A stretch of DNA of 64,000 nucleotides, taken from positions 868,001 to 932,000 of the forward strand of contig NW_017386033.1 in assembly GCF_000237925.1 (NCBI RefSeq), read 5' to 3'. Under the pieces are notes generated by a model that was not told where the DNA came from, did no database searches, and worked only from the letters and a program-made list of their open reading frames with translations. The position numbers and the translations under genes were made by a program. This document shows, piece by piece, positions 45,046 through 57,149 of this stretch. Every line of letters starts with the position of its first letter. Within the stretch, counting starts at the first letter, position 1. The stretch comes from Schistosoma mansoni (lineage: Eukaryota; Platyhelminthes; Trematoda; Strigeidida; Schistosomatidae).

Positions 45046-46433
45046 GTCACAGCGGAATCTATTGCAAATGCGTTAAACATATGCTTTAAAATATCTGCAA
45101 CCCAAGGTAGATTACCAAAAGACTTCCAACGCCATACTGTTTCCTGTCTTCAAAAGAATGTGTGACCCAAACTGAGAGTTATCGACCGACAAACCTAACC
45201 AGCGCAGTCGTTAAAATTTCAGAAAAGATTATTCGGAGGGATTTGTCCAAGTATCTAGACAAGGACCTTAATCTTCATGAAAAGCAGCATGTCTTTAGGA
45301 CAGGTTATTCATGTCTAACAGAATTATTAGAAGCCCATGAAAGTTGGTGTGCTCTTAAGGATCAGAAGCTACCTACAGATGTATCCTACATTAACCTCAG
45401 TAAGGCTTTTGACAAAGATCCTCACAGCCGGCTGTTATATAAGTTAGGTAATATCGGGATTAGAGGCGATTTATTACTTCGGATAAAAGACTCCCTAGAT
45501 GGGCGTAAACAAATAGTAAGAGTCAACTCAAAGTCGTCTAGCTGATAAACTGTACTTAGAGTAGTTATCAGGGTTTAGTTTCTGGATGTGTTATTCCTCC
45601 CGTATGAATTGACCTTGCTAGTCTCCTATCGTCATTGGTCTCGTTATATGCTGACAATGTCAAGGTATGGGGAGCGATAAAAAGTGAAGTTGATAGTTAA
45701 GAGCTTCGAAATGACCTAGAGAAACTTTCTGGGCAATCTGGAATTTGACAGTTGCTTCCAGGTGCATTATGACGAATATCGGTCACCAATGTGCAGATAT
45801 AATAATATTGAGCTACCTGTTGTTCAGACACAATGGCCTAGTAATCATCCTTAGCTAAGACTTAAGAACTACTGCAAACTGCTGTGCGATTGCTACCTAA
45901 GGTCTTAAAACTGTATGGTCAAAATACAGAGCCTTTATCCACGTCGATGCCAAAACCTCTTCGTATACAGTATTCGTTCGTCCTAAACTTGTGAATCGCA
46001 TACAAGTGGATAACGCCTACTTGGAAAAGCGACCGTGAGCTAAGCCGTTTCCCGGAATAGCAATGCTCTCGTATGATGATCGATTGACTAAACTAAATCT
46101 ATTTCCTTTGTCACATAAAAGAATTGAAGGTGACTTGATCAGTTTTTGAATAGCTTAGCGATAAATTTTCATCTAATATGCCCTCATTTTTCTTTCCTTT
46201 CAAAACAGAATTTACGAGGGCACTCCAAAAAATTTCACAAGCCCAGAACAAATTACTTGTCAGTTGACCAGCTACTTTCTTATCGAACCATCAAAAAATG
46301 GAATCCATTGTCTCAACACGTGACTGAAGCTCCATCTGTCGACGCTTTTAGAAGAAATTCGGATGAACTAAGAGACCATCACTGCCAAGACTAACACGAG
46401 CCACTTAGCCTTCCGTCTTTTTCAAACTGAAAT
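45046..46433 (+). mobile_element. Decayed CR1-like copy, same family as 42430-44590
   Basis: It starts at the point equivalent to ATQGRLPKD of the neighbour and runs to the same 3' end. Recognisable stretches: RPTNLTSAVVKISEKII, EKQHVFRTGYSC, SYINLSKAFDKDPHSRLLYK (Asp of motif A changed to Asn) and, near the end, LRGHSKKFHKPRTNYLS and WNPLSQHVTEAPSVDAF. Several stops. Only one tail unit (AAACTGAAAT) remains, and the start codon of the next gene follows 3 bp later. Confidence 0.85.
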
Positions 46434-46436
46434 ATA

Positions 46437-46856
46437 ATGTCTGGTAAATTGGGTGGTAAATCGTCTGCTCTATTTCAATTGTCGATCGAACTATCCAAAT
46501 TCATACTAGTTTTGTTCATTTTAAGTCAACTAGCTGTGTTTGTATATAAATTTTCCACTCTGCCATATGAAAGTTTGGAAATGTTTTACGAAATATTGGT
46601 TCTTTCGTCAATGTTCATATTTGATATCATCCGACTTTACATTTGTTCCGTGGCTAACCGATCTCAAAGCTCTATCTTGTTAGCTGCTTCCTACGTGTTA
46701 CTGGGAATTTGTGTGTTATATTGTGTATGGATAGTAATGTGGCAGTTATTTACTGTTAAAATTGAATTATATTTTGTATCAGTTCTCGTTATATTCTATG
46801 GTTTAAACTTTTGCACAGGAATACATGGATTTATCTCGTTTAATTCAGAAATATAG
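46437..46856 (+). CDS. Four-helix membrane protein, TMEM80/TMEM216 family
   Basis: A single-exon frame of 139 codons. It has four predicted membrane helices at about residues 17-38, 46-69, 78-103 and 108-132. The pattern (helix 1 ending in VYKFSTLPYE, then a second helix ending in DIIRLY with NRSQS after it) matches the Transmemb_17 family (TMEM17, TMEM80, TMEM216) in layout and length. Members of this family sit in the ciliary transition zone (tectonic/MKS complex), which fits flame cells and sensory cilia of flatworms. The assignment is by pattern, so I give no symbol. M1 must be the start, because no other Met precedes helix 2 and no splice acceptor lies just upstream. The absence of introns could mean a retrocopy. 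Confidence 0.6.
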   Translation: MSGKLGGKSSALFQLSIELSKFILVLFILSQLAVFVYKFSTLPYESLEMFYEILVLSSMFIFDIIRLYICSVANRSQSSILLAASYVLLGICVLYCVWIVMWQLFTVKIELYFVSVLVIFYGLNFCTGIHGFISFNSEI

Positions 46857-47593
46857 AAATATTACTCGACATTATTCTTTCTTGTTTATTTCCATGATCT
46901 TATTTTTTTTAAATAAACATCAAAAGGGTAATGATTTGCTCTACAACTATGCATGACATAGTCAGTGGTCTGATTTCCTCTTCTCTGTTTATTGTATTCG
47001 AGATCAGAATGATGATGATGATCTGGAGTTTGGTGAGTACGTTAGTGGTAAACTATTGGTTTATCTGCACAGAACCGGAATTCTAATATACCTTAAAGTT
47101 GAAAAACATTTTATTAAGCTATCTGATACTTTTAAATTGTTAACTACCCATATTTTTGTCACACATGTCTTTACACTTACAAGCGTTATATTTCTATGGT
47201 ATACACTAAAATCATTCCTGTTGCACGTATGAATCACTATGGAACGCCATAATGTCTATACCTCTTATATTATTAATCCATTGTTTTTCAAATGCTATTG
47301 AAAAAGCAGACACGGTCGAGTAGCAGGTTTTACTTTGTGCTAAAGATAAGTTTAAAGACTTTAAACAGGCAGGCTAGCGATCAAGGCGTTTACCCACAAT
47401 CATATGTTTAAATGAAAAGCTTTCTCTTCACTCGGCCATTAAATCATATGTTTCTAAATCCGACAGAAATTAAGCCTTCATTAGTATAAAGAAGTTTTTA
47501 TTATCACCTCAGAAAAATGGATTCACAAAACAACAGTGATGTTGGTAACTATTTTCCAGGTACTGAAGCTACTTATTCAAAATTACTATTAGC
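46857..47593. other. 3' flank and intergenic DNA
   Basis: No firm gene. A 28-codon ATG frame at 46949-47032 ends in a perfect GTGAGT donor and is followed 40 bp later by an acceptor-like CACAG, but the continuation stops after seven codons. The rest is unassigned. Confidence 0.4.
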
Positions 47594-49385
47594 TGAACGA
47601 TAAATAATGCTTAACATTTAGTAGTGGAACAGACGGAGGTATGATAAATGAATTAGATCAAATTGATACTAGCTCATGTTGCTAGAGTGAATTGTGACCA
47701 GGGGCTCCAGATGAGAGAATGCAGTAATAACGAACAATGAGTTGTGATACTTATCAAGGTGTAGTAGGTTCGAATGAAAGAAGGGAAGCCAAGATTGTAA
47801 TGAGGAAAACTGTTTATTAGAACATAGANNNNNNNNNNNNNNNNNNNNNNNNNNNNNNNNNNNNNNNNNNNNNNNNNNNNNNNNNNNNNNNNNNNNNNNN
47901 NNNNNNNNNNNNNNNNNNNNNNNNNNNNNNNNNNNNNNNNNNNNNNNNNNNNNNNNNNNNNNNNNNNNNNNNNNNNNNNNNNNNNNNNNNNNNNNNNNNN
48001 NNNNNNNNNNNNNNNNNNNNNNNNNNNNATAGAGAATAGAGTGTTAAGTAAAATAACAACCATATCCTCTACAGTCTGTTCTTTTTTCATCATCCGATGC
48101 CTGCCACACAGTTTTCATGTAAAAGTCCGAGTTAGCATGCTATAAGTTGTCTTAGTAGAATAGTTAATCCAGCATAAAAATTAGAAACATGAGTCTGAAT
48201 GGTGAGTGTAGGAGGACAACCTCAATATCACAGATTGATTGACTTGTTCTCATCCATAAAGCGGAAAAGTGTAGATTTATATTAGTTACAGATAAGGTAA
48301 GATTACGAGTGGTGAAATAATATTAATGGTAAGGCAATATCGTGTACAGAAGAGTAAAAAGCTGATAAAGAATAGACAAGAAGGAACTCACTCTAAATTC
48401 GTACTGATGTCCTTTTGTCCTATCCTAACCGGTTGATGGGTAACAGGTTCTATGGATGTACGACCACTGGTAGTAGGCAGCCGATTGTGCGTTTCTTCTG
48501 ACGTTTTAGGGTATTTGTAAGCGTCGTTTAGCGACCGAGTATTGATAGGTCCAGTGAGTTACCTGTCTACTTCAATTTAAAAGAATTAGGGAGGGGAAAG
48601 TATCTAATACAACTACAAAGTAGGAAAATAAGGCAATTTAGTCTACATGTGTAGAGAGCCTATGATGTCTGTGTGGGACGCGAGTGTGTTCGTATGCGCT
48701 AGATCTGTGCAGGTGAGGGCTTGATCGACAAGTCTTACAAACGTATGTAATTTATCTGCCATGCGTTTTTCAGAAGGAAGACTGTTCCGTATTAATGCAT
48801 ACTTGGTAAGGAAGTTTTCCCGAGTTTTTGATCTGTATTTTTCAATTTTGACTGTTGATACTTTGTCTCGAAGGTTGTATCCATGTGAGTCTTGGGAGAG
48901 AACTATATTATTATTAGTAGAATAAGTAAGGTTCTTAAGCAGTTTGAAATGGAGAATCAAGTTAGACCTAAGCCTTCTTTTCCAGAGGGGTTCTAGTCCT
49001 AAGATATGGCATCTGGATCTGTAGTCAATGAGTTGGTCGTCCTTAAGTATTTTGCGAGTGAAGTCTCGCTGTATTCCCTCCACCTTAAATATATCGGATA
49101 GGCTTAGGTTGGAAAATAGGAACGAGCAGTATTCGACAATGGGTCTTACGCAGACTTTATAAAGAATGGTTCTAGTTTCGTTTTGAAAGAAATTACGAAG
49201 AATGAAGCCAAGCAATCTCCGCATTTGAGATGCTTTAGTTGAGATATGTTCTGAGAAGTTAAGACTGAGTAATGTACCCCTAGGTCCGTTACTGAGGTCA
49301 GTCTGGGCAGTGGGTTTTTGTTAAGTGCTAGTTTTATTTGAAGAGACGTGTCTCCAACACATAGCCAACCGCATTTCTGTGATAG
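47594..49385 (-). mobile_element. 5'-truncated non-LTR copy, left arm of inverted pair
   Basis: The RT C-terminal frame 49224-48643 (193 codons) is identical to the C-terminus of the copy at 49529-50578 except for four residues near its start. The 3' UTR follows out to 47594. The copy ends 5' near 49385, within the region encoding LNTEKCDWLCIG. It contains the 200-N gap 47829-48028. The DNA is nearly identical to the right arm over the outer 1.4 kb and clearly more diverged over the inner 300 bp. Confidence 0.88.
47829..48028. other. Assembly gap of 200 N
   Basis: The right arm of the inverted repeat reads straight through the same place: between AACATAGA and ATAGAGAATAGAG it has only GTGCAT. 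The true missing sequence is therefore probably about six bases. Confidence 0.95.
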
Positions 49386-49429
49386 ACTTCCTTTAACGAG
49401 GTTACTCGCATACCTGACTAGAAGAATCT

Positions 49430-51433
49430 AGTGATTATACTATATTTCGATATAAAAAAGCCTTTGATAAAGTACCTCATAATCTTCTAATCAAATGACT
49501 CCATTCAGTTGGAATTATAAACCACCTATTGCAATGGATTAAGTCTTTCCTCACAAACAGATACCAAATAACCGAGATTAACTATACAACATCTACACCT
49601 CGACCAATAACCAGTGGTGTTGTGCAGGGTAGTGTCTTGGGTCCATTGCTCTTTATAATTTATATCAACAATATATGCAAGTGCTTTACCACAGGTAAGA
49701 CCTACCTCTACGCTGATGACTTAAAAGTCATCTATAAAACTGACATTGGTGATGTACGTAGTACTATGCAAACGATCCAACATGAACTCAACAAAGTAGA
49801 CGACTGGTGCAAACGCTGGGGGTTAGAGCTCAACACAGAGAAATGCGATTGGCTATGTATTGGAAACACGTCACTTAAACTAAAACTAGCACTTAACAAA
49901 AACCCACTGCCCCGACTGACATCAGTAACTGACCTTGGGGTACATTACTCTGACAGTCTTAACTTCTCTGAACATGTCTCAACTAAAGCATCTCAAATGC
50001 GGAGATTGCTTGGCTTCATCCTTCGTAATTTCTTTCAAAACGAAACTAAAATCATCCTGTATAAAGCCTGCGTAAGACCCATCGTCGAATACTGCTCGTA
50101 CTTATTTTCCAACCTAAGCCTATCCGATATATTTAAGGTGGAGGGAATACAGCGAGACTTCACTCGCAAAATACTTAAGGACGACCAACTCATTGACTAC
50201 AGATCCAGATGCCATATCTTAGGACTAGAACCCCTCTGGAAAAGAAGGCTTAGGTCTAACTTGATTCTCCATTTCAAACTGCTTAAGAACCTTACTTATT
50301 CTACTAATAATAATATAGTTCTCTCCCAAGACTCACATGGATACAACCTTCGAGACAAAGTATCAACAGTCAAAATTGAAAAATACAGATCAAAAACTCG
50401 GGAAAACTTCCTTACCAAGTATGCATTAATACGGAACAGTCTTCCTTCTGAAAAACGCATGGCAGATAAATTACATACGTTTGTAAGACTTGTCGATCAA
50501 GCCCTCACCTGCACAGATCTAGCGCATACGAACACACTCGCGTCCCACACAGACATCATAGGCTCTCTACACATGTAGACTAAATTGCCTTATTTTCCTA
50601 CTTTGTAGTTGTATTAGATACTTTCCCCTCCCTAATTCTTTTAAATTGAAGTAGACAGGTAACTCACTGGACCTATCAATACTCGGTCGCTAAACGACGC
50701 TTACAAATACCCTAAAACGTCAGAAGAAACGCACAATCGGCTGCCTACTACCAGTGGTCGTACATCCATAGAACCTGTTACCCACCAACCGGTTAGGATA
50801 GGACAAAAGGACATCAGTACGAATTTAGAGTGAGTTCCTTCTTGTCTATTCTTTATCAGCTTTTTACTCTTCTGTACACGATATTGCCTTACCATTAATA
50901 TTATTTCACCACTCGTAATCTTACCTTATCTGTAACTAATATAAATCTACACTTTTCCGCTTTATGGATGAGAACAAGTCAATCAATCTGTGATATTGAG
51001 GTTGTCCTCCTACACTCACCATTCAGACTCATGTTTCTAATTTTTATGCTGGATTAACTATTCTACTAAGACAACTTATAGCATGCTAACTCGGACTTTT
51101 ACATGAAAACTGTGTGGCAGGCATCGGATGATGAAAAAAGAACAGACTGTAGAGGATATGGTTGTTATTTTACTTAACACTCTATTCTCTATATGCACTC
51201 TATGTTCTAATAAACAGTTTTCCTCATTACAATCTTGGCTTCCCTTCTTTCATTCGAACCTACTACACCTTGATAAGTATCACAACTCATTGTTCGTTAT
51301 TACTGCATTCTCTCATCTGGAGCCCCTGGTCACAATTCACTCTAGCAACATGAGCTAGTATCAATTTGATCTAATTCATTTATCATACCTCCGTCTGTTC
51401 CACTACTAAATGTTAAGCATTGTTTATCGTTCA
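49430..51433 (+). mobile_element. 5'-truncated non-LTR copy, right arm of inverted pair
   Basis: It starts inside RT motif A (about 49440, YKKAFDKVPHNLLI, then one TGA). An open frame from 49529 to 50578 (349 codons) follows, with SGVVQGSVLGPLLFIIYINN (motif B), YLYADDLKVIY (motif C), WGLELNTEKCDWLCIG and a C-terminal CVRPIVEYCS...VEGIQRDFTRKI block. A roughly 850-bp 3' UTR extends to 51433. Jockey/CR1-like by these motifs. From about 49840 onward it is mirrored by 47594-49385. Confidence 0.88.
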
Positions 51434-52139
51434 TATCCAAATGCCTTGCTGCTCCTTGATTTTTTTTCTTCTCTTTCTATTTCTCCTCAGGACCGTGCTC
51501 TGAGGATGAAGCTATGTAACTTTTGACATCTGGTAAAGGCCCAACGAACGCGACTTCTCAAGGTCATAGTTCGGACTAGGCGCTCCACAAGTCTACTTTA
51601 TTACAACTATAAACTTAAAAAGCTGCATTACATAATTACTTAGCACGACCACAACACCAATACTCATTTTGTCGAGGATGGATCTTGTATGTAACGTGGA
51701 GGCGATGCCTCTCTGGAAAATATTATGGAGAAAACACATCAATTCTGAACGAATGAACTGCTATCAACTTTTATAGATTATATTTACTAAACAACCCTGA
51801 TTAGGATACATACTGTGAAGCAGTATACGTTCTAAGTTGTAGATCATGCGTGTAAAAATGGCGTTTACCTAACCCTGCAGAAATTTATTATTATTACTCA
51901 TTGTAGAGGAGGTTATGAGGGCAAAGTTCGTTCAAATGTCGCACACGACAGCCACTACAACCATTGTGTAAGCAGGCCTAATATTGAAAAGACTGCTGTG
52001 AACTAACGTGCCCCTCAAATGTTTTTCATATTAAACCTGTGAGATGTAACTCCCCTCATTAGATTCCCAATGGGAAACATGGACTACTACGTTACGCACC
52101 ATCAACTCAACTCCAACTAGCAGGCACCTATCTTAACTG
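51434..52139. other. Unassigned sequence
   Basis: No gene recognised. Confidence 0.4.
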
Positions 52140-54680
52140 TCCATCAAGCCGAATTCAGCAAATTAATCCAACTTATCAAAATAATTGTTTTTCCGGCTTT
52201 CACAAACCCCTAGCCCCACTAGCACTACAGTTTGTCCAAGCCATAAGTCTGTAGTGAGTATCCCAAATACGGCTCACCAGTTTGTAGTGGATGTCGAGTC
52301 GAAGACGGACTATGATCACCACTACAATTCGTTTACGCGCCCAGAAACGACTTGGTTCCTTTGATAGCTCGTAAATCAGAAGGCTTTATTAATCCAGATC
52401 AAGTATATTTATTGGCGATCTCGTGGTATAGAAATAATACCGAGACGTGCCAAAGAGTACAGGCAAAATGAGCAGTACGTGGGCAAGTTCGAACCAAACA
52501 AGGAGGATAGCGAAACAATAAGTGAAACTGATACAGTTAAACAAGTATGGTAAAACAATCTCTGGTACAGTTGGTCACAATAATAATAATTGTTTCTGTT
52601 ATTCCAATCGTGTTCTTATCGAGACTGGCCGGTCACTACAAGTCATACGATCAGTAAAACATACTAAACCATAGTCCAGGCAAATCTAGAACACATACTA
52701 TCGATAGGGAAGCTCTCGGTTTTTTTACACTCCATAATCCATTTTTAAACTTATTGCTTATTAATGCATGTTCACTACTAAACAAAATGTCAGCCTTGAG
52801 AACCTTGGCTTTTCTAATCAAGCCTTCCTTCATAATTATCACTGAAACATGGTGCTATCATGCATTATGTGATACAGAATTAAATATCCAGAACTATCGA
52901 CTCTATCGCTGTGACAGAGAAACTAAGCGAGAAGGTGGTTGTCTTATATATGCTTTGGATACCCTAACAACTAATGAAGTTGAAGACAGTGTCTTGAATA
53001 GTTTACCAGAATCGGTCTGGATATCAATCAACATCCTGAATCGTGGTCTAGCCCTAGGATGTATATACAGAGTTCCTGATAGTTCGGATAATGTGAATAA
53101 TCTTATTATCATTGCTTTGATACATGCATCTGCTCTAAACATCAATGCTAAGGTTATCACTAGAGATTTCAAGTATCCTGGGATTAACTGGTGTACAGGT
53201 AGTTTTCAGTCAGGTAATGATGAATTTTCGGCAATTTTTAACTTGTACTGCTGGTCACAGTGAGTTCGAACCCTGACGAGGGGTGATAATATACATGATT
53301 TAAAACTTAGTAGAGATGTCATCACACTATCTGCACAGGTATACGTCAAATTTGAAAGCAGCAACCATAAGATAGTAGCTTGCGCTCTCCCTATTTATCC
53401 CTCTCATAACCGACCAATGCAAAAAACCTGCCAATATAGAGATTATAAGCATTCTGACTGGCACCTATTGAGCTCACTGATCAAACTCTCATACTGGAAT
53501 GAATTTTTCTTATGTAGTAGTCTCATGGATGCCATCAACGTATTCTATCTGATCGTTAACTCTTGTCTAGATTCTTGTGCACCAATTTAAGCGTACAGGA
53601 TTAGTAAACCTTACGAATTATACATACCAGCTAAATATCGCAGTAAACTAAGACGCTTACAGAAATGTTATTTTAAGTCCAACAACTTCATGGCAGTTGT
53701 ACAAATAACAATAATTTTTAACCAAATGAAAGAGAAATGTAGGTTAAAAACCATTAATGAGGAGCTATTAGCACTTAGTACTAGCTAAAAGTACAAAACT
53801 TATTTCTCCTTTTCAGTAAACGCGCAAAATCAACTCAAAATGTTGATATATCATGCATCCTTCATGATAACACTTTTTCAAAATTGCATCAGCATGGAGC
53901 TTAACAAGGTAGCACAGTGGTGCTCAAAATGGCAGCTGGGGCTTAATACAGCTGAATGTGGATGGATATGCTTCGGCAATACATCATTTAACTCAGATCT
54001 TACCATAAGTAGTGAAGTTTTATATAGGCTACATACAGTAGTAGACTGAGGAATTAGATACTCCTACGGCTTATCGCTTACAGAACAGTTATTTTAAAGA
54101 GACTTCCAAGCCTCAACGTATTATAGGTTACATAACTCGAAACCTTTATAACAATGGATCACATGTTTTAATGTACATATTTGTGTTCGACCACTTCTAG
54201 AATACTGTGCGTTCATTCTTAGTAATGAGCGCATAAAGGATAAATTAAGGTCAGAATCAGAACAGAGACGATTTACACTTCGTATTCTTGGAACTGATTG
54301 CACCTTGACTTATAATTCTAAATCCTTTATGGAGGAGACTCAAGCTAAATCTGATCTTTTTCTTCAAAATACTTAATAAACTACCCCTTACATCCAATCA
54401 AGCAGTTCAATATTTAGAAACTTCTCATTACGACATACGTAACTGCTTGTTACTAGCAAGACAAACACATTTCAAGTCATATCTCTATGTGGATTACTTT
54501 ACCTGTACGTTTTCTGGACTCTGAAATAATTTACCACAATCTCTCCGTACGTAAAAGTCTCTCCCATTGTTTGTTCGCTGCATTGATGCATACTGCCACT
54601 CTGTAAACACATTAAATGTTCTAGCACCTGTAAGTGAATCTTACTTCACAAGTGAGATTATAGGAACTTTAAATGTTTAA
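52140..54680 (+). mobile_element. Degenerate non-LTR element (same lineage as 49430)
   Basis: Coding-like 5' sequence (PVCSGCRVEDG, then KSEGFINPDQVYLLAI) is followed by an APE endonuclease frame 52754-53263: NACSLLNKMSALR, PSFIIITETW (catalytic Glu), RDRETKREGGCLIY-type stretch, and VITRDFKYPGINW, where the usual GDFN has become RDFK. The RT core is mostly deleted. It resumes at 53840-54049 with ELNKVAQWCSKWQLGLNTAE, matching LNKVDDWCKRWGLELNTEKC of the 49430 copy. The RT C-terminus continues, broken, to about 54680. The 5' border is uncertain. Confidence 0.7.
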
Positions 54681-57149
54681 CCACTTACCTGCTGTCAATT
54701 TACATTAACACTGTCCCTAACAACCTTAAATTATTTGAATAATACCTAACATGAACAGTGGTAAACCTGATCGACATATTTCGGTAATCATTATTTTGTT
54801 GTTTCATGCTCTCTGTTCTCATTTTACTTTCTCTAGTTGTAGATAATTACCAATAATTCGTTCTCGTCCAGGAAATAACCTTAAGTAACATCGTTCATAA
54901 ACCAACAGGTTATCCACTTGAGAAAAAAATAAAAGTTTCCTGCTGGTGAATTGGATTGTTGTGATACATGTCATAAATGCACTACCTAAACAATCTTATA
55001 TCACATGTTTGTTCTTCACATCTAATGTTACTATTTATATCCAATTGATCATGCCTGTAAACTGGCGTGGTTTTTGTAATCATTATTTTCAGAATATGTT
55101 TATTACTAAAATAATGAAGTTCGTTCGGAATAAATATTCATGAAGTCTTTTTACGACCCGAAAACACAGCCCATGCTTCTCGCTAAGTTAGTGAATAACC
55201 TTGTTCAGCAACATTAAGTTTGCGTGAAACAGATATTTAGTATAAGAATATCGTATTTTGAACAAACATCAGACTAAAACAAATTAACGTTATATCTAGT
55301 GAAATATCACTCTGTGAAATAAAATAAACTTCACACTTGTAATAAACGAGAACACAGGTAGGGACTGCTAATTGTATTCTGATACAAAATTGCGGAGTCC
55401 CCTCGTAAATTGTAAAAACCATACATGCAATACTTCATTTGCAAATCCTCAATTGATTATCTCAAGCTTCATGGTTCCTTCATTGCTATTACAATTACTT
55501 TTCTGTCCCCGTTCTCTTCGATCCATTCTTTCCAACCTTCTGCTGCCAGACATTGCACCTCTGACTGGCGTTATACACTACTTATCCCTGTCGACATAAG
55601 TAATACACATCATGCACTAAGTAATGATTACATTAACTTTAAGCAGAAGTAACTTTGGACAGAATTCACGGTGAGTAAAAGAATGTAATTTTGATTTTTA
55701 ATCCCATCAAATCTCTTCCTCTTCTTTTTAGTGGAATACGTACTAATTAGTTTTCCGCGAATGGTCTGTTCGAGAGGTTGTTGTTCTTCTTCGTACTTTC
55801 TAAGATCTCGGCCAGCCACGTAGTTGTTATCTAGCTTTAAGTTGGTTTTATCAGCTCCATTTGAAAAAGTCTATTTAACCTTCTGATTTCTAGGCTCTGT
55901 TCCTTCGTTCAATGTATATATGATACTCCATCCCCACGAAACGATGTTGGATCTTCCTGTACCTACGTTACAAATAATGTGATCTTACTGACTTGAACAG
56001 TCTCAGCGCTACTTACACCTTCATTATATGATAGTAACGGCGCAATGGGTATACAAAATACTTGAAGAATCCTTTTATATGATCTTGACGTGTATGAGTA
56101 ATGTTATACATGGTGACTTTTCCACTTTTCATGCAAAAAACTACGACGTCGTTATTCCATTCGCAATACGAATAAGCACATTTTGCATTTCGTCTTGTCA
56201 GCAACAATGCCTGTGATTCATGTTGGCTCGCTTTGCTTCCATAGCATTTGAACAGGACATTTGTTTGTGTTTCGTACTCATTAGAATCACTGGTTAGCTG
56301 CATTCTACATACACCTATATTGCAATTGGACTGACTTTGAATTGTCGAAACTTGACTTATCTTCTTAATTTACCATTCACTTTTTCTAAATAAATAAGAC
56401 AAAAATCATCAGATTCGTTGGGTATTTTTTGATAATTATAACGAATACTGAAATGTAATAACTATTCATCATAATTTTTTCTAAAAACATTGAGTGCCTT
56501 GCGCAAATTGATCGTATTCAACACTTTTGGCAGGATAAAATTCGCACGCTTTTCATCTTCATTTCGTCTAAGCTTCCTGAGATTAACATGAACTTTTGAG
56601 TCAATGTTTAGTTAGGCAGTTTTTATTTCAAATATATCTTCATTTCTACCATTGTAGGGATGGAACGTTACCACGAATTGTGAACTGTCAGACTTGGGGA
56701 CTAAATTTAACTTTTATCAATATGTGAAAAACATCACTCCTGAGCATTCTGGTTTCATGAATGCTTCGCGAACATTTTTTATATTAACTAATCAATCATA
56801 GCGTTGGGTAAGGATTCTACTTGACATTTATTAGGTGCGAGAGAACCCAAGATGTACCACAATAACATCTGAAATGCCATCAGGCTGTGACTCATTTAAA
56901 ACATATCTCTCATACTCAAAGGAAGTGAATAGATTGTGAGGATAAACGAACTAATAATGAGTACTGCAGCACCACAGTCAAATATGACCAAACACTATGG
57001 TCGCCAGTAGCATCGATGAGGGACAAAACGTGACAGAGTTCATATGCTCCCTTATAAAAGCTGCCACATTTTATGACGACTGACATCAAGAAATTTCTCT
57101 TGGGATTCAAGTTCAGAAAAGTTTTAGAAATCATTTGAGATAAACCTTT
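54681..57149. other. Unassigned sequence
   Basis: I find no supported gene in about 2.5 kb. Frames of 60-96 codons on both strands (55372-55652, 56013-56303) overlap one another and lack motifs. The less AT-rich patch 55440-55620 may be a repeat. Confidence 0.4.

Noticed and set aside
44622-45089. 155-codon frame between the two CR1-like copies
   Set aside because: Cys/Leu-rich without any pattern or signal peptide, and its end overlaps the start of the decayed retroelement.
53262-53280. GAGTTCGAACCCTG, a perfect pol III B box
   Set aside because: It lies in the endonuclease region of the non-LTR element, where it encodes a conserved VRTLTRG-like stretch, and no A box lies at the right distance.
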